Below, one piece after another: positions 6,125 to 15,022 of a stretch of DNA of 34,262 bases. Numbering within the stretch: position 1 is the first letter of the stretch; each line of letters opens with the position of its first letter. Under the pieces are notes generated by a model. That model did not search any database and was not told the origin of the DNA. It worked only from the letters and a program-made list of their open reading frames with translations. Source of the stretch: a virus. The position numbers and the translations under genes are program-made. Location: IMG/VR virus record IMGVR_UViG_3300028590_000062, positions 1 through 34,262 of that record, one strand, 5' to 3'.

Positions 6125-6724
6125 ATGGCCAGCCCCGTAGAACTATCCTTGGGCAAGCGGGGCACTTCGGTTCCCGTTTCCGAAGATGATCCAGTCCCAA
6201 TCATACAGCCTCTAGACCTCATGACAGACGGCGGGGATGGCCCTAACAGGCGTCTCCGCGTCGATGTTGGCCAGACCGGCTTCTTTGCAGGCAGAGAGTT
6301 CCGCACCTTCTACGAGTTCACCACAGACACGGTGTTCAAGGTTGTTGTGCCGATAAACACCATCCTATGGTTTCTTGGCATTAACCTCTTGTCTGGGGAG
6401 GCCAGGCTAGAGACTGTAGCTGGGGGAACAGAAGGCGGTACATTCTCAACCATCCTCCCAATATTCGGACGCAACAACATGTCCGAGCGACCTGAGCCAT
6501 TCTATACGCCTCAAGTCGTCATATCGGCAGGCGGCACACATACAGGCGGTACGATCCTGGACGTCCTTCGCAACAAGACAAGCGACAATGCAAACTTCGC
6601 TGGCGCAGTAGGCGTGAACTCAAGCGATGAGCGCGGTGTTGCAGCAGCCACATACTATTTCAGGCTTACAGTGACTGGAACAACAAGCGGTACGCTGAAA
6701 GTGAATTGGGAAGAGCGTCCATAG
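6125..6724 (+). CDS. Virion-module protein of unknown function (199 aa)
   Basis: A 199-aa beta-rich protein with many Thr and Gly and no signal peptide. Motifs include DVGQTGFFAGREFRTFYEF, GTFSTILPIFGRNNMSERP and a C-terminal YYFRLTVTGTTSG followed by WEERP. Homologues that I recall stand near terminase or tail genes of other podoviruses, so a virion-associated (decoration or fibre) role is likely but unproven. It is the first gene after the putative late promoter. It shares its first residues and length with the gene at 10649-11248. Confidence 0.7.
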   Translation: MASPVELSLGKRGTSVPVSEDDPVPIIQPLDLMTDGGDGPNRRLRVDVGQTGFFAGREFRTFYEFTTDTVFKVVVPINTILWFLGINLLSGEARLETVAGGTEGGTFSTILPIFGRNNMSERPEPFYTPQVVISAGGTHTGGTILDVLRNKTSDNANFAGAVGVNSSDERGVAAATYYFRLTVTGTTSGTLKVNWEERP

Positions 6725-6802
6725 GGCTTGAAACAGTTAAGCCAAATGCGTAGTATCGACCATCATCAGCGACCAAGCTAATGGCAGTCGGGAAGGTACA
6801 GC

Positions 6803-7084
6803 GTGTCACATAAAATAGAGGCAGAGAATCTTACACGTCGCGGCGCAGGTCGCCCCAAGGGTTCTCCTAACAAGGTTACGAAAGCAGCCAAGGAAGCGAT
6901 TGCGGAAGCCGCAGAAAAGCTAGGCGGCGTCGATAGGCTCGTTACATGGGCTCAGGAGGCCCCAGAGAACGAAAAAGCCTTTTGGGCTACCATCTATCCA
7001 AAGCTCATTCCTGTGACCCTTGCGGGCGATCAGGAGAACCCTATCCGAGTTGCAACTATCCAACTGGTCGGCCCTGACGAGTGA
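6803..7084 (+). CDS. terS: Terminase small subunit
   Basis: A 93-aa protein from GTG 6803, with GGGAAGG upstream. It should recognise phage DNA and load the large terminase. The N-terminal part RRGAGRPKGSPNKVTKAAKEAI is typical of short small-terminase proteins of podoviruses, and a helical segment (VDRLVTWAQEAPENEKAFWA) follows. It is shorter than P22 gp3. Position directly before terL, with an overlapping stop and start, supports the call. Confidence 0.75.
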   Translation: MSHKIEAENLTRRGAGRPKGSPNKVTKAAKEAIAEAAEKLGGVDRLVTWAQEAPENEKAFWATIYPKLIPVTLAGDQENPIRVATIQLVGPDE

Positions 7085-8382
7085 AGGTCCAAGTCAAAAT
7101 GCCTCCGAAGCTAATCCCGGTGTTTCTGGGAGAGGCGCGTTATCGTGGGGCATATGGCGGACGTGGCTCAGCCAAGACCAGATCATTCGCCAAGATGACA
7201 GCCGTTCGTGGCTATCAGTGGGGAATGGCAGGGCTGGAAGGACAAATCCTCTGCGCTCGTGAGTATATGAACTCGCTGGACGAATCCTCGCTGGAAGAGG
7301 TTAAGGCTGCAATCGCAAGCGAGCCATTCCTAGCGGAATATTACGAGGTCGGTGAAAAGTACGTTCGGTCCAACGATGGACGCATTCGATATGTGTTCTC
7401 CGGCCTGCGTCAGAACCTCGACAGCATCAAGTCCAAAGCCCGCATTCTTCTGTGTTGGGTTGATGAAGCCGAGCCAGTCTCAGAAGCGGCATGGCAAAAG
7501 CTGGTCCCGACTGTTCGTGAAGACAACTCCGAGATTTGGGTAACGTGGAACCCTGAGCGAAAGAACAGCGACACACACAAGCGCTTTCGTCTCGATCCGC
7601 CAAAAGATTCCAAAATCATCGAACTGAACTGGCAGGACAATCCATGGTTTCCAGAGGTGCTTAACCAGGAGCGCTTGGAAGACCTCAGGGCGCGTCCGGA
7701 CCAATACAACCATGTTTGGGAGGGCGAGTTCGTGACAGTCGTTGAAGGCGCCTATTACGCAAAGGCTTTGGTCGAAGCCAAATCAGCCGGTCGCATCTCC
7801 AACGTAGCCAAAGACCCGCTGATGACCGTAAGGGCCTTCTGGGATATCGGCGGCACTGGTGCAAAGGCCGATGCGTGTTCGATCTGGATTGCGCAGTTCA
7901 TCGGCAGGGAAATCCGTGTCCTCGACTATTATGAGGCTTCTGGACAACCTTTGGCTGTGCACGTTCAATGGATGCGTGATAATGGTTGGAGTAAAGCGCT
8001 TTGTGTGTTACCTCACGATGGCGCTACAAACGACAAGGTGTATGACGTATCTTACGACAGCGCCTTGAGAGATGCGGGGTTTGAAACAGAAGTGGTTCCG
8101 AACCAGGGCAAAGGTGCAGCCAAGATGCGGATTGAGTCCGCCCGCCGCCTATTTCCCAGCGTCTGGTTCAATGCCTCAACCACCGAAGCAGGCCGCGAAG
8201 CCCTCGGCTGGTATCATGAGAAGCGCTCCACAGATGACCGCAACATTGGTCTTGGCCCGGAGCACGATTGGTCAAGCCATGGCGCCGATGCGTTTGGCCT
8301 GATGTGCGTTGCGTATGAAGAGCCGCGTCAGAAGCGTGAAGGTAAGCGACCTGTCGCCGTTGCTGGGGGCTGGATGGGGTGA
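7081..8382 (+). CDS. terL: Terminase large subunit (ATPase and nuclease)
   Basis: A 433-aa DNA-packaging motor that pumps DNA through the portal and cuts the concatemer. The ATPase domain has Walker A GGRGSAKT (residues 26-33) and Walker B ILLCWVDEAE (122-131) with the catalytic Glu, then a coupling-type motif VTWNPE. The RNase H-like nuclease domain begins near residue 250 with FWDIGG (Asp255) and Asp264, and ends with WSSHGADAFG, which provides the last acidic residue. The type is Terminase_3/PBSX-like. GTG 7081 overlaps the terS stop; all key residues are present. Confidence 0.95.
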   Translation: MKVQVKMPPKLIPVFLGEARYRGAYGGRGSAKTRSFAKMTAVRGYQWGMAGLEGQILCAREYMNSLDESSLEEVKAAIASEPFLAEYYEVGEKYVRSNDGRIRYVFSGLRQNLDSIKSKARILLCWVDEAEPVSEAAWQKLVPTVREDNSEIWVTWNPERKNSDTHKRFRLDPPKDSKIIELNWQDNPWFPEVLNQERLEDLRARPDQYNHVWEGEFVTVVEGAYYAKALVEAKSAGRISNVAKDPLMTVRAFWDIGGTGAKADACSIWIAQFIGREIRVLDYYEASGQPLAVHVQWMRDNGWSKALCVLPHDGATNDKVYDVSYDSALRDAGFETEVVPNQGKGAAKMRIESARRLFPSVWFNASTTEAGREALGWYHEKRSTDDRNIGLGPEHDWSSHGADAFGLMCVAYEEPRQKREGKRPVAVAGGWMG

Positions 8383-8588
8383 TGCTTGATCCGGACGACA
8401 TAGAGCGTCTATTCACCACCCAATGGACGCGCCAGCTTGGCACAACGGTCGGGAATGGATATGAGCGCCTGAAGTTCATCCGCACCAAGGCTCGACAGCT
8501 AACGGATCACTTCAACACAACCGGCTGGCCAGAAACCGAAGAAGAGGTTCTGCCATACATTCAAAGGACGATTGAACGCTATGGATAA
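8382..8588 (+). CDS. Small hypothetical protein between terminase and portal
   Basis: A 68-aa protein. ATG 8382 (TGATG overlap with the terL stop) is preferred to GTG 8379. It is helical with TTGWPETEEEVLPYIQRT in its C-terminal half. No family is recognised. Position between terL and portal suggests a packaging or portal accessory role. It overlaps the portal start by 8 bases. Confidence 0.65.
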   Translation: MLDPDDIERLFTTQWTRQLGTTVGNGYERLKFIRTKARQLTDHFNTTGWPETEEEVLPYIQRTIERYG

Positions 8589-10656
8589 AGAGCCAAAGAA
8601 GAAGCCCCGCCGCGATGATGATCTGCTCTCACGCGCCCGGAAGTGCTTTGATAGGGCTGAAGAGCATGAGCAGGATAATCGCCTGTCCTATCGCGCTGAT
8701 ACGCTCTTTGTCCGTGCAAGGGATCAGTGGCCAGAAGCCATTCGCCGCCAGCGTGAGCAGGAAGGGCGCCCCTGCCTAACGATTGATAAGCTTGGCCCTG
8801 TCGTTCGTCAGGTCGTCAACGATGCGCGTCAGAACAAGCCATCGATCAAGGTTCACCCGGTTGATAGTCACGGCGATCCTGAAACTGCTGAAATCATCAA
8901 TGGCCTGATCAGGAACATCGAATATACCAGCAATGCTGACGTAGCTTATGACACGGCTGTTGAGTGTGCGACTGGTGGCGGCTTCGGTTATATCCGTGTC
9001 GGGATCGGCTATGCCTATGATGACACGTTTGACCTAGATATCACGATTGATCGCGTTGCCAATCCTCTGAGCGTCTATGGTGATCCCAATTCCACCGCTG
9101 CTGATAGTTCGGACTGGAATGACGCCTTTGTCGTGGACCGTCTGAGCAAGGAAGAATTCAAGCGCCAGTATCCCAAGGCCGTTGTAACTGATTGGGACAG
9201 CGATGCGTGGACTGAGGTAACAGGCGACTGGTTGAATGAGGATGGCGTTCTCGTGGCCGAATGGTGGACACGTGAACCCTCCGAAAAGACACTGGTCAAA
9301 ACCACGGATGGACGCACCTTCGATGAGAAGCAGCTCACCGAGGATGAGGATATCGCCCTTGCCTTGGAAACGGGCCTGATCACGCTTGCGGTTGATGAGC
9401 TAGGCCAGCCCATTCGTCGTGTGGTGAAGTGCTTCAAGGTCATGCAGCGCATCATGACGGGTGCTGAAGTCCTCTCCGAGCGTGAATGGCCCGGTAAGTA
9501 CATTCCCATCAGCCCGGTATATGGCGATGAATTCTGGATCGATGGCAAGCGCTACCTTCGCAGCCTGATCAACGGGGCCAAGGACGCCCAGCAGATGTTG
9601 AACTTCTGGCGCACGAGCGGAACCGAACTGGTTGCCCTTGCGCCGCGTGTCCCATTCATTGGTGAAGAGGGTGCATTCGACGTTGATATCGAGCGCTGGA
9701 ATACGGCTAACACGAAGTCTCATCCGTTCCTTGAATTCACTAAGGGCAAGCAACCTCCACTGCGTCAGCCGTTGGATGGTGGCGCGGCGGCAGGAGCGTT
9801 GCAGGAGGCGCTAAACGCGTCGGACGATATCAAGTCCATTACCGGCATTTACGATGCGTCCTTGGGCGCCAGAAGCAATGAAACGAGTGGTCGGGCAATC
9901 ATGGCTCGCCAGCGTGAGGGTGATGTTTCCACCTTCCATTTCATCGACAACCTGTCTCGCGCCATTCGGCACACAGGGCGGATCATTATCGACCTCATTC
10001 CCCATGTTTACGACGCTCCCCGCATTATCCGCGTGATCGGTGAGGATGGATCGCAGACGGCACAGAAGATCAACCAGCCGACGCCGGTCATGGATGAGGA
10101 TGGAAAGCCGAAAGTTGATGAATTTGGCCAAGCCGTCATGGCTCTGCACGATCTTACCGCAGGCAAGTATGATCTGACGGTTTCGACCGGTCCGAGCTAT
10201 ACGACGCAAAGGCAGGAAACCGCTGACCAGATGATGCAGCTTATTCAAGCCTATCCGGCAGCGGCTCCACTTGTTGGCGATATCCTGGTGAAGTCCCTCG
10301 ACTGGCAGGGCGCTGATGAGATTGCAGAGCGCATCAAACGCATGATCCCCCCGCAGGCTCTTGGCGAGCAGGGCATTCCGCCTCAGGTCCAGCAACTTAT
10401 CGAGGCAGGGAAGGCAGAGATTACGCGCCTTACCGCAGAGAACCAGCAGCTTCAGCAGGGTGTGGCCGTCGATATCGCCAAGGCAGAGGCGGACAAGGCT
10501 TCAAAGATGGCCAAGATTGCCGCTGATGAAGAGATGGTCATGATGGAAATCGCCAGCCGTGAGCGCATCGCGCAGGCTGAGATTGAGAGTAGGGAGCGCA
10601 TTGCCCTGCTCAACGCAGCCTCGCGCCAGCCTACCGTAGGAGAGTTCAATGCCTAG
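8581..10656 (+). CDS. Portal protein (P22 type)
   Basis: A 691-aa protein that forms the dodecameric ring for DNA entry and exit and nucleates capsid assembly. It is close in length to P22 gp1 (725 aa). Recognisable features are the N-terminal RARDQWPEAIRRQREQEGRP then LTIDKLGPVVRQVVNDARQN, NPLSVYGDP, and GIYDASLGARSNETSGRAI, typical of the P22-portal family. The C-terminal 100 residues form a long helix rich in Ala, Glu and Gln, matching the P22 portal barrel. ATG 8581 is chosen over TTG 8572, where AGGA lies too close. Confidence 0.93.
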   Translation: MDKEPKKKPRRDDDLLSRARKCFDRAEEHEQDNRLSYRADTLFVRARDQWPEAIRRQREQEGRPCLTIDKLGPVVRQVVNDARQNKPSIKVHPVDSHGDPETAEIINGLIRNIEYTSNADVAYDTAVECATGGGFGYIRVGIGYAYDDTFDLDITIDRVANPLSVYGDPNSTAADSSDWNDAFVVDRLSKEEFKRQYPKAVVTDWDSDAWTEVTGDWLNEDGVLVAEWWTREPSEKTLVKTTDGRTFDEKQLTEDEDIALALETGLITLAVDELGQPIRRVVKCFKVMQRIMTGAEVLSEREWPGKYIPISPVYGDEFWIDGKRYLRSLINGAKDAQQMLNFWRTSGTELVALAPRVPFIGEEGAFDVDIERWNTANTKSHPFLEFTKGKQPPLRQPLDGGAAAGALQEALNASDDIKSITGIYDASLGARSNETSGRAIMARQREGDVSTFHFIDNLSRAIRHTGRIIIDLIPHVYDAPRIIRVIGEDGSQTAQKINQPTPVMDEDGKPKVDEFGQAVMALHDLTAGKYDLTVSTGPSYTTQRQETADQMMQLIQAYPAAAPLVGDILVKSLDWQGADEIAERIKRMIPPQALGEQGIPPQVQQLIEAGKAEITRLTAENQQLQQGVAVDIAKAEADKASKMAKIAADEEMVMMEIASRERIAQAEIESRERIALLNAASRQPTVGEFNA

Positions 10657-11248
10657 TCCAGTCGAAATTAAAGGTGCAACTGGCGCGAACCTGAATCTTA
10701 CGGAAGACGGCGAAGTCTGGACGACAGAGACAGAGCGAGAGCATAATGTGCGAGCCTCTTATGTCCTTACTGGCATTCAGGCCAGCACATGGGCCGTTCT
10801 GATAGACCTGTCAGATACGACTAACTTCCCCCACGACAATACCGGGCGTATCGATATTTCTCAGATTTCCATGCAGGTGGATCGCGGGTCCAACTCCGTT
10901 GGTCTTATGCAAATCGGAGTAGTGACCCGCGTAGATGGGGTGAATGGTGATGTATCGACCTTTGGCGCCCTTCGATTTGAAAACAATAGCGACACACACG
11001 TTGTTCGCGATGTGAACCTTTCTCCGAGCCAGATCAAATGCGGAGTGGCGGACGGAATCACGTCTTCCATGATCACAAACGCAGCGATTCTTAACGACAC
11101 GGGTCTTCAAACAGACGTTGCTCTAGGTAGTCCGCGAGGTGCTGCAACGGTCAACCCATCTGTAGGAGATATTGTTATCAAGTTTACGCACACATCGGGA
11201 GGCGCATGGACTGGCGCAGCCGGTGTTCTGTATCATTCGCACGAGTAA
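10649..11248 (+). CDS. Virion-module protein of unknown function (199 aa, second copy type)
   Basis: A 199-aa beta-rich protein with no signal or membrane segment. It starts MPSPVEIKGATGANLNLTED and ends GVLYHSHE. Position between portal and scaffold is where podoviruses often carry head decoration proteins. It has the same length and the same SPVE start as the product of 6125-6724, but I see no convincing similarity further on. Its ATG overlaps the portal stop by 8 bases. Confidence 0.7.
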   Translation: MPSPVEIKGATGANLNLTEDGEVWTTETEREHNVRASYVLTGIQASTWAVLIDLSDTTNFPHDNTGRIDISQISMQVDRGSNSVGLMQIGVVTRVDGVNGDVSTFGALRFENNSDTHVVRDVNLSPSQIKCGVADGITSSMITNAAILNDTGLQTDVALGSPRGAATVNPSVGDIVIKFTHTSGGAWTGAAGVLYHSHE

Positions 11249-11277
11249 CCGCACCAACCTAAGAGGAGTGCACAAGC

Positions 11278-12198
11278 ATGGCCGACGAAGTAGCCCCGCT
11301 TCCCGAACTGGAAACCCCAACAATCGCAGAAGCAGCGCTTGAGCCGGAAGTCGTAACCCCAACCGACGATGAAGCCAAAGATGACGGCCCAAAGGACGTT
11401 GGCGTCGAAGATGACGAGAATCTTGAACCCGTTGCTGAAATCGAATATGTAACGTTAGAACGGAACGGTAAGTCTTATCAGGTTCCCAAGGAGCTTGAAG
11501 GTGAATTCCTCATGCAGGGGGATTACACCAAGAAAACCCAGACCGTAGCCGAGCGGGCCAAGGCACTTGACGAGCGCGAACAGCAGCTAGCCAAACAAGC
11601 CGAAGTCAGTGAGGCCGAACTAGATGCAAGGGCGACCTTGCGAAGCGTTGCCGCAGAGCTTGCGGAGTATCAGAAGCTCACCCAAGCCGATTGGGACTAC
11701 CATGAAAACCAAGACCCGCTAGGAGTGCGAAAGCATGAGCGGAGAATGGCGTTTCTACAGCAACAGAAAGCGGAACTGGAAGGCACTATCCGCACCGCAG
11801 AGACTCAGCGGACTGAGAAATCGCAGCAAGACTTTGCCAAGCGAGTTCAGGAAACCCTTGAGGCTGCTTCGACTATCATCCCTGGCATTACCGCCGAAAC
11901 ACGCGGGCCTGCTATTGATAAGCTGGTTAACTTCGCAAACTCCGAGGGCATCCCGGAACAAGTGCTGAAGGATAACTGGAGCCCAATGCTCCTTAAGCTT
12001 CTCCATAAGGCCAGTATCGGCGCGCAAGCCATCGCAAAGCAGTCTGCGCCTAAACCTGTTCTAAAGCAGCCTATAGCACCTCTCGCGACTGTCAAATCCG
12101 GGTCTAGCCCGGAGGTATCAAAGTCACTCGCTGACTTGGCCGACAGTAACGACATGAGCGCCTATATCGCGGCCCGAAAAGCAGGCAAGACGCGTTAA
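11278..12198 (+). CDS. Scaffolding protein
   Basis: A 306-aa protein directly before the coat gene, where P22-like phages place scaffold. The first 55 residues are highly acidic and disordered, followed by a short fold (VTLERNGKSYQVPKEL, then LMQGDYTKKTQ) and a long charged coiled coil (residues about 90-200, e.g. ERAKALDEREQQLAKQAEV). The C-terminal end is basic (YIAARKAGKTR), like the coat-binding tail of P22 gp8. Such proteins guide procapsid assembly and leave before packaging. A good ribosome binding site (AAGAGGAG) precedes ATG 11278. Confidence 0.85.
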   Translation: MADEVAPLPELETPTIAEAALEPEVVTPTDDEAKDDGPKDVGVEDDENLEPVAEIEYVTLERNGKSYQVPKELEGEFLMQGDYTKKTQTVAERAKALDEREQQLAKQAEVSEAELDARATLRSVAAELAEYQKLTQADWDYHENQDPLGVRKHERRMAFLQQQKAELEGTIRTAETQRTEKSQQDFAKRVQETLEAASTIIPGITAETRGPAIDKLVNFANSEGIPEQVLKDNWSPMLLKLLHKASIGAQAIAKQSAPKPVLKQPIAPLATVKSGSSPEVSKSLADLADSNDMSAYIAARKAGKTR

Positions 12199-12213
12199 CA
12201 AGGAAAGTCCTAA

Positions 12214-13440
12214 ATGGCAAATACTACACTTACCGCGAGCATTATCGCCGCTGAAGCTATCTCGATCCTCGACAACAACCTCGTGATGGGCAATCAGGTC
12301 TTCCGTGGTTACGAAGACGAGTTCGACAAGAACATCAACGGCTACAAGGTTGGCGATACCATCACCATCCGCAAGCCGACTGATTTTCAGGTCACTGACG
12401 GCGCCGTTATGGCTGTTCAGGATGCTGTCGAAGGCTCCACGACCATTCAGGTCAACAAGCGCAAGCACGTTGCCTTCAAGTTCACCTCGCAGGACCTCAC
12501 CCTCAAGATCGGTGATCTGTCCGAGCGCATCATCAAGCCTGCCATGGTGCAGCTTGCCAATCAGGTCGATCTTGATCTGATGAACCTCTATAAGGACGTA
12601 CCGAATTGGGTTGGCACTCCGGGCCAGACGGTGAATTCGTTTGCCGACTATGCCCTTGCTCCCCAGCGCCTTGACGAAGGTGCGGTTCCGTTCGATGGCC
12701 GCTCTTCGGTTCTCTCCCCTGCCGACTATTGGGGCATGGTTGGTTCTCAGACCTCGCTCTACATCAACGGTGTGAACCGTGAGGCATACCGTGACGGCTC
12801 GCTGGGCATGATCGGCGGTGTTGACACCTACATGAGCCAGAACGTCCCTGCCCATACGACTGGTTCGGATATCACCGGCACGGTCAACCAGTCTGTTGTG
12901 ACTTCCACGATCACCTATGCGGCGGTCAAGGACACGAACCAGCAGACCATTACGGTGGCTTCGCTTAACGTCAATCCTGGCGACGTGTTTACCATTGGCG
13001 CTCTCGGTGCTGGCGTCTATGACGTTAACCCTGTGACCAAGGCTCAGACCTCGTATCTGAAGCAGTTCACGGTGGTTTCCTATAGCTCCAACACTCTGGT
13101 CTTCTCCCCGGCCCTGATCTGGACCGGCGCGAACCAGACTGGCGCTGTGGTTGGCGTCACCGACCTCAACACCCTGGCTATTACCGGTGTTGGTTCGAAT
13201 TCGACCTCCTACCGTCAGAACATGGCCTTCCGCAAGAATGCCTTTGCTCTGGTCATGAAGCCGCTGGTTGCTCCTCCGGGTGCTGTCGAAGTCGCTCGCA
13301 AGTCGTACAAGGGCCTCAACGTTCGTGTGATCCCTGTCTATGATGGCGTGAACGACGAAAGCGCTTATAGACTTGATATCCTTTATGGCGTGAAAACGAT
13401 TGACCCACGACAGGCAGTCCGCTTCAGTGGTTCGGCATAA
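12214..13440 (+). CDS. Major capsid protein (P22 coat type)
   Basis: A 408-aa HK97-fold coat protein of the P22 gp5 kind (430 aa in P22). The start MANTTLTASIIAAEAISILDN is typical of this family, followed by GYEDEFDKNINGYKVGDTI and the segment ITIRKPTDF, then KHVAFKFTSQDLTL. The C-terminus DILYGVKTIDPRQAVRF also matches. Codon use is strongly biased towards C-ending codons, as expected for the most abundant virion protein. This bias also leaves the antisense strand open for over 1.3 kb. Confidence 0.95.
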   Translation: MANTTLTASIIAAEAISILDNNLVMGNQVFRGYEDEFDKNINGYKVGDTITIRKPTDFQVTDGAVMAVQDAVEGSTTIQVNKRKHVAFKFTSQDLTLKIGDLSERIIKPAMVQLANQVDLDLMNLYKDVPNWVGTPGQTVNSFADYALAPQRLDEGAVPFDGRSSVLSPADYWGMVGSQTSLYINGVNREAYRDGSLGMIGGVDTYMSQNVPAHTTGSDITGTVNQSVVTSTITYAAVKDTNQQTITVASLNVNPGDVFTIGALGAGVYDVNPVTKAQTSYLKQFTVVSYSSNTLVFSPALIWTGANQTGAVVGVTDLNTLAITGVGSNSTSYRQNMAFRKNAFALVMKPLVAPPGAVEVARKSYKGLNVRVIPVYDGVNDESAYRLDILYGVKTIDPRQAVRFSGSA

Positions 13441-13444
13441 AGCC

Positions 13445-13621
13445 ATGAAGAGGAAGTTTACACTGTCCATTCCTAAGCCGGTTGTTCCAACTCTGACGAA
13501 TAATCAGGTTCTGGCCATCCGCAATAGTGGGCAATCCGCATCCTTCCTCGCTACCAAATACGGTGTCCCGGCTGAAGTTATCCGGGGCATCCAATCCCTC
13601 AAAACGCACACTACTCTTTGA
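13445..13621 (+). CDS. Small basic protein with HTH-like segment
   Basis: A 58-aa basic protein starting at ATG 13445, 4 bases after the coat stop. Residues about 20-45 (VLAIRNSGQSASFLATKYG then VPAEVIRGI) look like a resolvase-type helix-turn-helix (sequence that selects sites in DNA). No family is assigned. It could be a small regulator or a minor head protein. Confidence 0.6.
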   Translation: MKRKFTLSIPKPVVPTLTNNQVLAIRNSGQSASFLATKYGVPAEVIRGIQSLKTHTTL

Positions 13622-13633
13622 AAGGTAGCCATC

Positions 13634-13852
13634 ATGGCAAAAAAGCAGCTTTCTGACGGTGGTCCTGACGGCACGGTTCTCGGGCAGGCCTCCACTGACA
13701 AGATCGGTTTCTACGGAACCTCTACGCCCATCGCCAAGCGCACGAACACCCTTGCAGCGGCGCTTACCGCTGGTACGACCACCCCGGCCAATATCGCGGC
13801 TGCTGTGGTTGAAATTCAGGCCACGCTTGTTGCTCTTGGGCTGAACTCGTAA
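13634..13852 (+). CDS. Head fibre-type small protein
   Basis: A 72-aa protein with a motif seen in small head-fibre or decoration proteins of podoviruses: SDGGPDGTVLGQASTDKIGFYG, split as SDGGPDGTVLGQ and STDKIGFYG, followed by an Ala/Thr-rich helix. It stands just behind the coat gene. It probably decorates the capsid, an assignment based on motif and position. A ribosome binding site GAAAGG precedes ATG 13634. Confidence 0.65.
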   Translation: MAKKQLSDGGPDGTVLGQASTDKIGFYGTSTPIAKRTNTLAAALTAGTTTPANIAAAVVEIQATLVALGLNS

Positions 13853-14497
13853 ATGCTGGTTTGCGTGGGCATTCCAACTATAGACGGTAAGGTTCACGCG
13901 AACACTCTCGACTCCCTGCTTGCAGATACTCTCAGAGGTCACATGCAGGGAGTTCATTTCCTCGTTAAAAGCGAGATGGGTTGTTCTCTCATCGGGGCAG
14001 CAAGGAATAAGCTGGTGAAGTGGTTTCTTGAGACTGAGAATGCTCAGAGCCTGATCTTCATCGACAGCGATATTAGCTGGTCGGGTGGAACGCTCACTGC
14101 CCTTGCTCAGCGCCCCCAAGACGTCATCGGCGCGACATATCGACAGAAGTCCGATGATGTGAAGTTTCACGTTCGCGGCCTCCCTGAGCAGGTTGATGAC
14201 CTGATGCGGGTAGAAGGCCTTCCGGGCGGATTTATCAAGATAAATCGCAGTGTGTTTGATCGCATGGATAATGCAGAGCCATACACGACCGATCAGGGCG
14301 AGGAGATGCGCAATTGGTTCCCTACCCATGTGGTTGATGGGAGCCTATGGGGAGAGGATTACGGCTTCTGTCGTCTATGGCGAGAAGCAGGAGGCGATGT
14401 GTTTCTAGACCCGGCTATTCAGCTTCGGCACCATGACGGGTTCAGGGCCTATACTGGCGACCCGCTGGAGTGGATCAAGGAGCAGGTCAATGGTTGA
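13853..14497 (+). CDS. Glycosyltransferase-like protein (GT-A)
   Basis: A 214-aa protein starting directly after the preceding stop. The N-terminus has the Rossmann-like start MLVCVGIPTIDGK and the GT-A metal motif is DSD (71-73) in LIFIDSDISW. A later LPGGFIKINRSVFD and EDYGFCRLWREAGGDVFLDP also resemble small phage GT-A enzymes. It would transfer a sugar from a nucleotide-sugar; the acceptor is unknown. Inserted among head genes and overlapping a methyltransferase by 8 bases, so the two may modify the same target. Confidence 0.75.
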   Translation: MLVCVGIPTIDGKVHANTLDSLLADTLRGHMQGVHFLVKSEMGCSLIGAARNKLVKWFLETENAQSLIFIDSDISWSGGTLTALAQRPQDVIGATYRQKSDDVKFHVRGLPEQVDDLMRVEGLPGGFIKINRSVFDRMDNAEPYTTDQGEEMRNWFPTHVVDGSLWGEDYGFCRLWREAGGDVFLDPAIQLRHHDGFRAYTGDPLEWIKEQVNG

Positions 14498-15020
14498 AAT
14501 CCTGCTGGGTTGCGGCTCGAACAAGACCAAGAAGCTTTATCTGGATGGTGACAATCAGTGGCACGATCTGGTGACGCTGGATTTTGCCAACACGCACAAG
14601 CCTGACACAGTACATGATCTAGCCGTTCTGCCCCTTCCATACCCTGACGATTATGCCTCCGAAATTCATGCATATGACGTGATGGAGCATATCGGGCAGC
14701 AAGGGGATTGGCGTTTCTTCTTTGACCAATGGTCGGATATCTGGCGCATCCTGAAGGATGGCGGCTTGTTCTTCGGCATCTCGCCTCACCACACCTCGCC
14801 ATGGGCTTGGGGCGATCCGGGGCATACGCGCATCGTTGGCGCTGAACAGCTAACCTACCTTTCCCAGCCCAATTACGATCAGGTCGGCAAAACACCGATG
14901 ACGGATTACCGCTTCTGCTATGAGGCGGATTTCGATCTTGTCCATTCGTATGTCACGGACAATGGGCAGTACATCTACATCCTGAAGGCCATCAAGCCTT
15001 CTCGTATCAAGCGAGGCTAG
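14490..15020 (+). CDS. SAM-dependent methyltransferase-like protein
   Basis: A 176-aa protein starting at ATG 14490; the in-frame extension to 14433 overlaps the glycosyltransferase. It has the class I SAM-binding start EILLGCGSNKTKK (GxG-type loop), an acidic residue after strand 2 (VTLDFANT), and DVMEHIGQ where class I enzymes have motif II or III. It is shorter than typical class I methyltransferases. C-terminal part has a WAWGDPGHTRI segment. Substrate unknown; sugar or protein methylation is plausible given the neighbour. Confidence 0.75.
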   Translation: MVEILLGCGSNKTKKLYLDGDNQWHDLVTLDFANTHKPDTVHDLAVLPLPYPDDYASEIHAYDVMEHIGQQGDWRFFFDQWSDIWRILKDGGLFFGISPHHTSPWAWGDPGHTRIVGAEQLTYLSQPNYDQVGKTPMTDYRFCYEADFDLVHSYVTDNGQYIYILKAIKPSRIKRG

Positions 15021-15022
15021 CC

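Noticed and set aside
9811-10395. A 194-codon antisense frame within the portal gene
   Set aside because: Shadow of the portal reading frame; no ribosome binding site and no domain.
12124-13470. A 448-codon open frame antisense to the coat gene
   Set aside because: It mirrors the coat gene, whose C-ending codon use removes stop codons from the reverse strand. It has no ribosome binding site and low-complexity Arg/His/Val-rich composition.
13424-14329. A 301-codon antisense frame
   Set aside because: It spans four well-supported + strand genes and has no start signal or recognisable motif.
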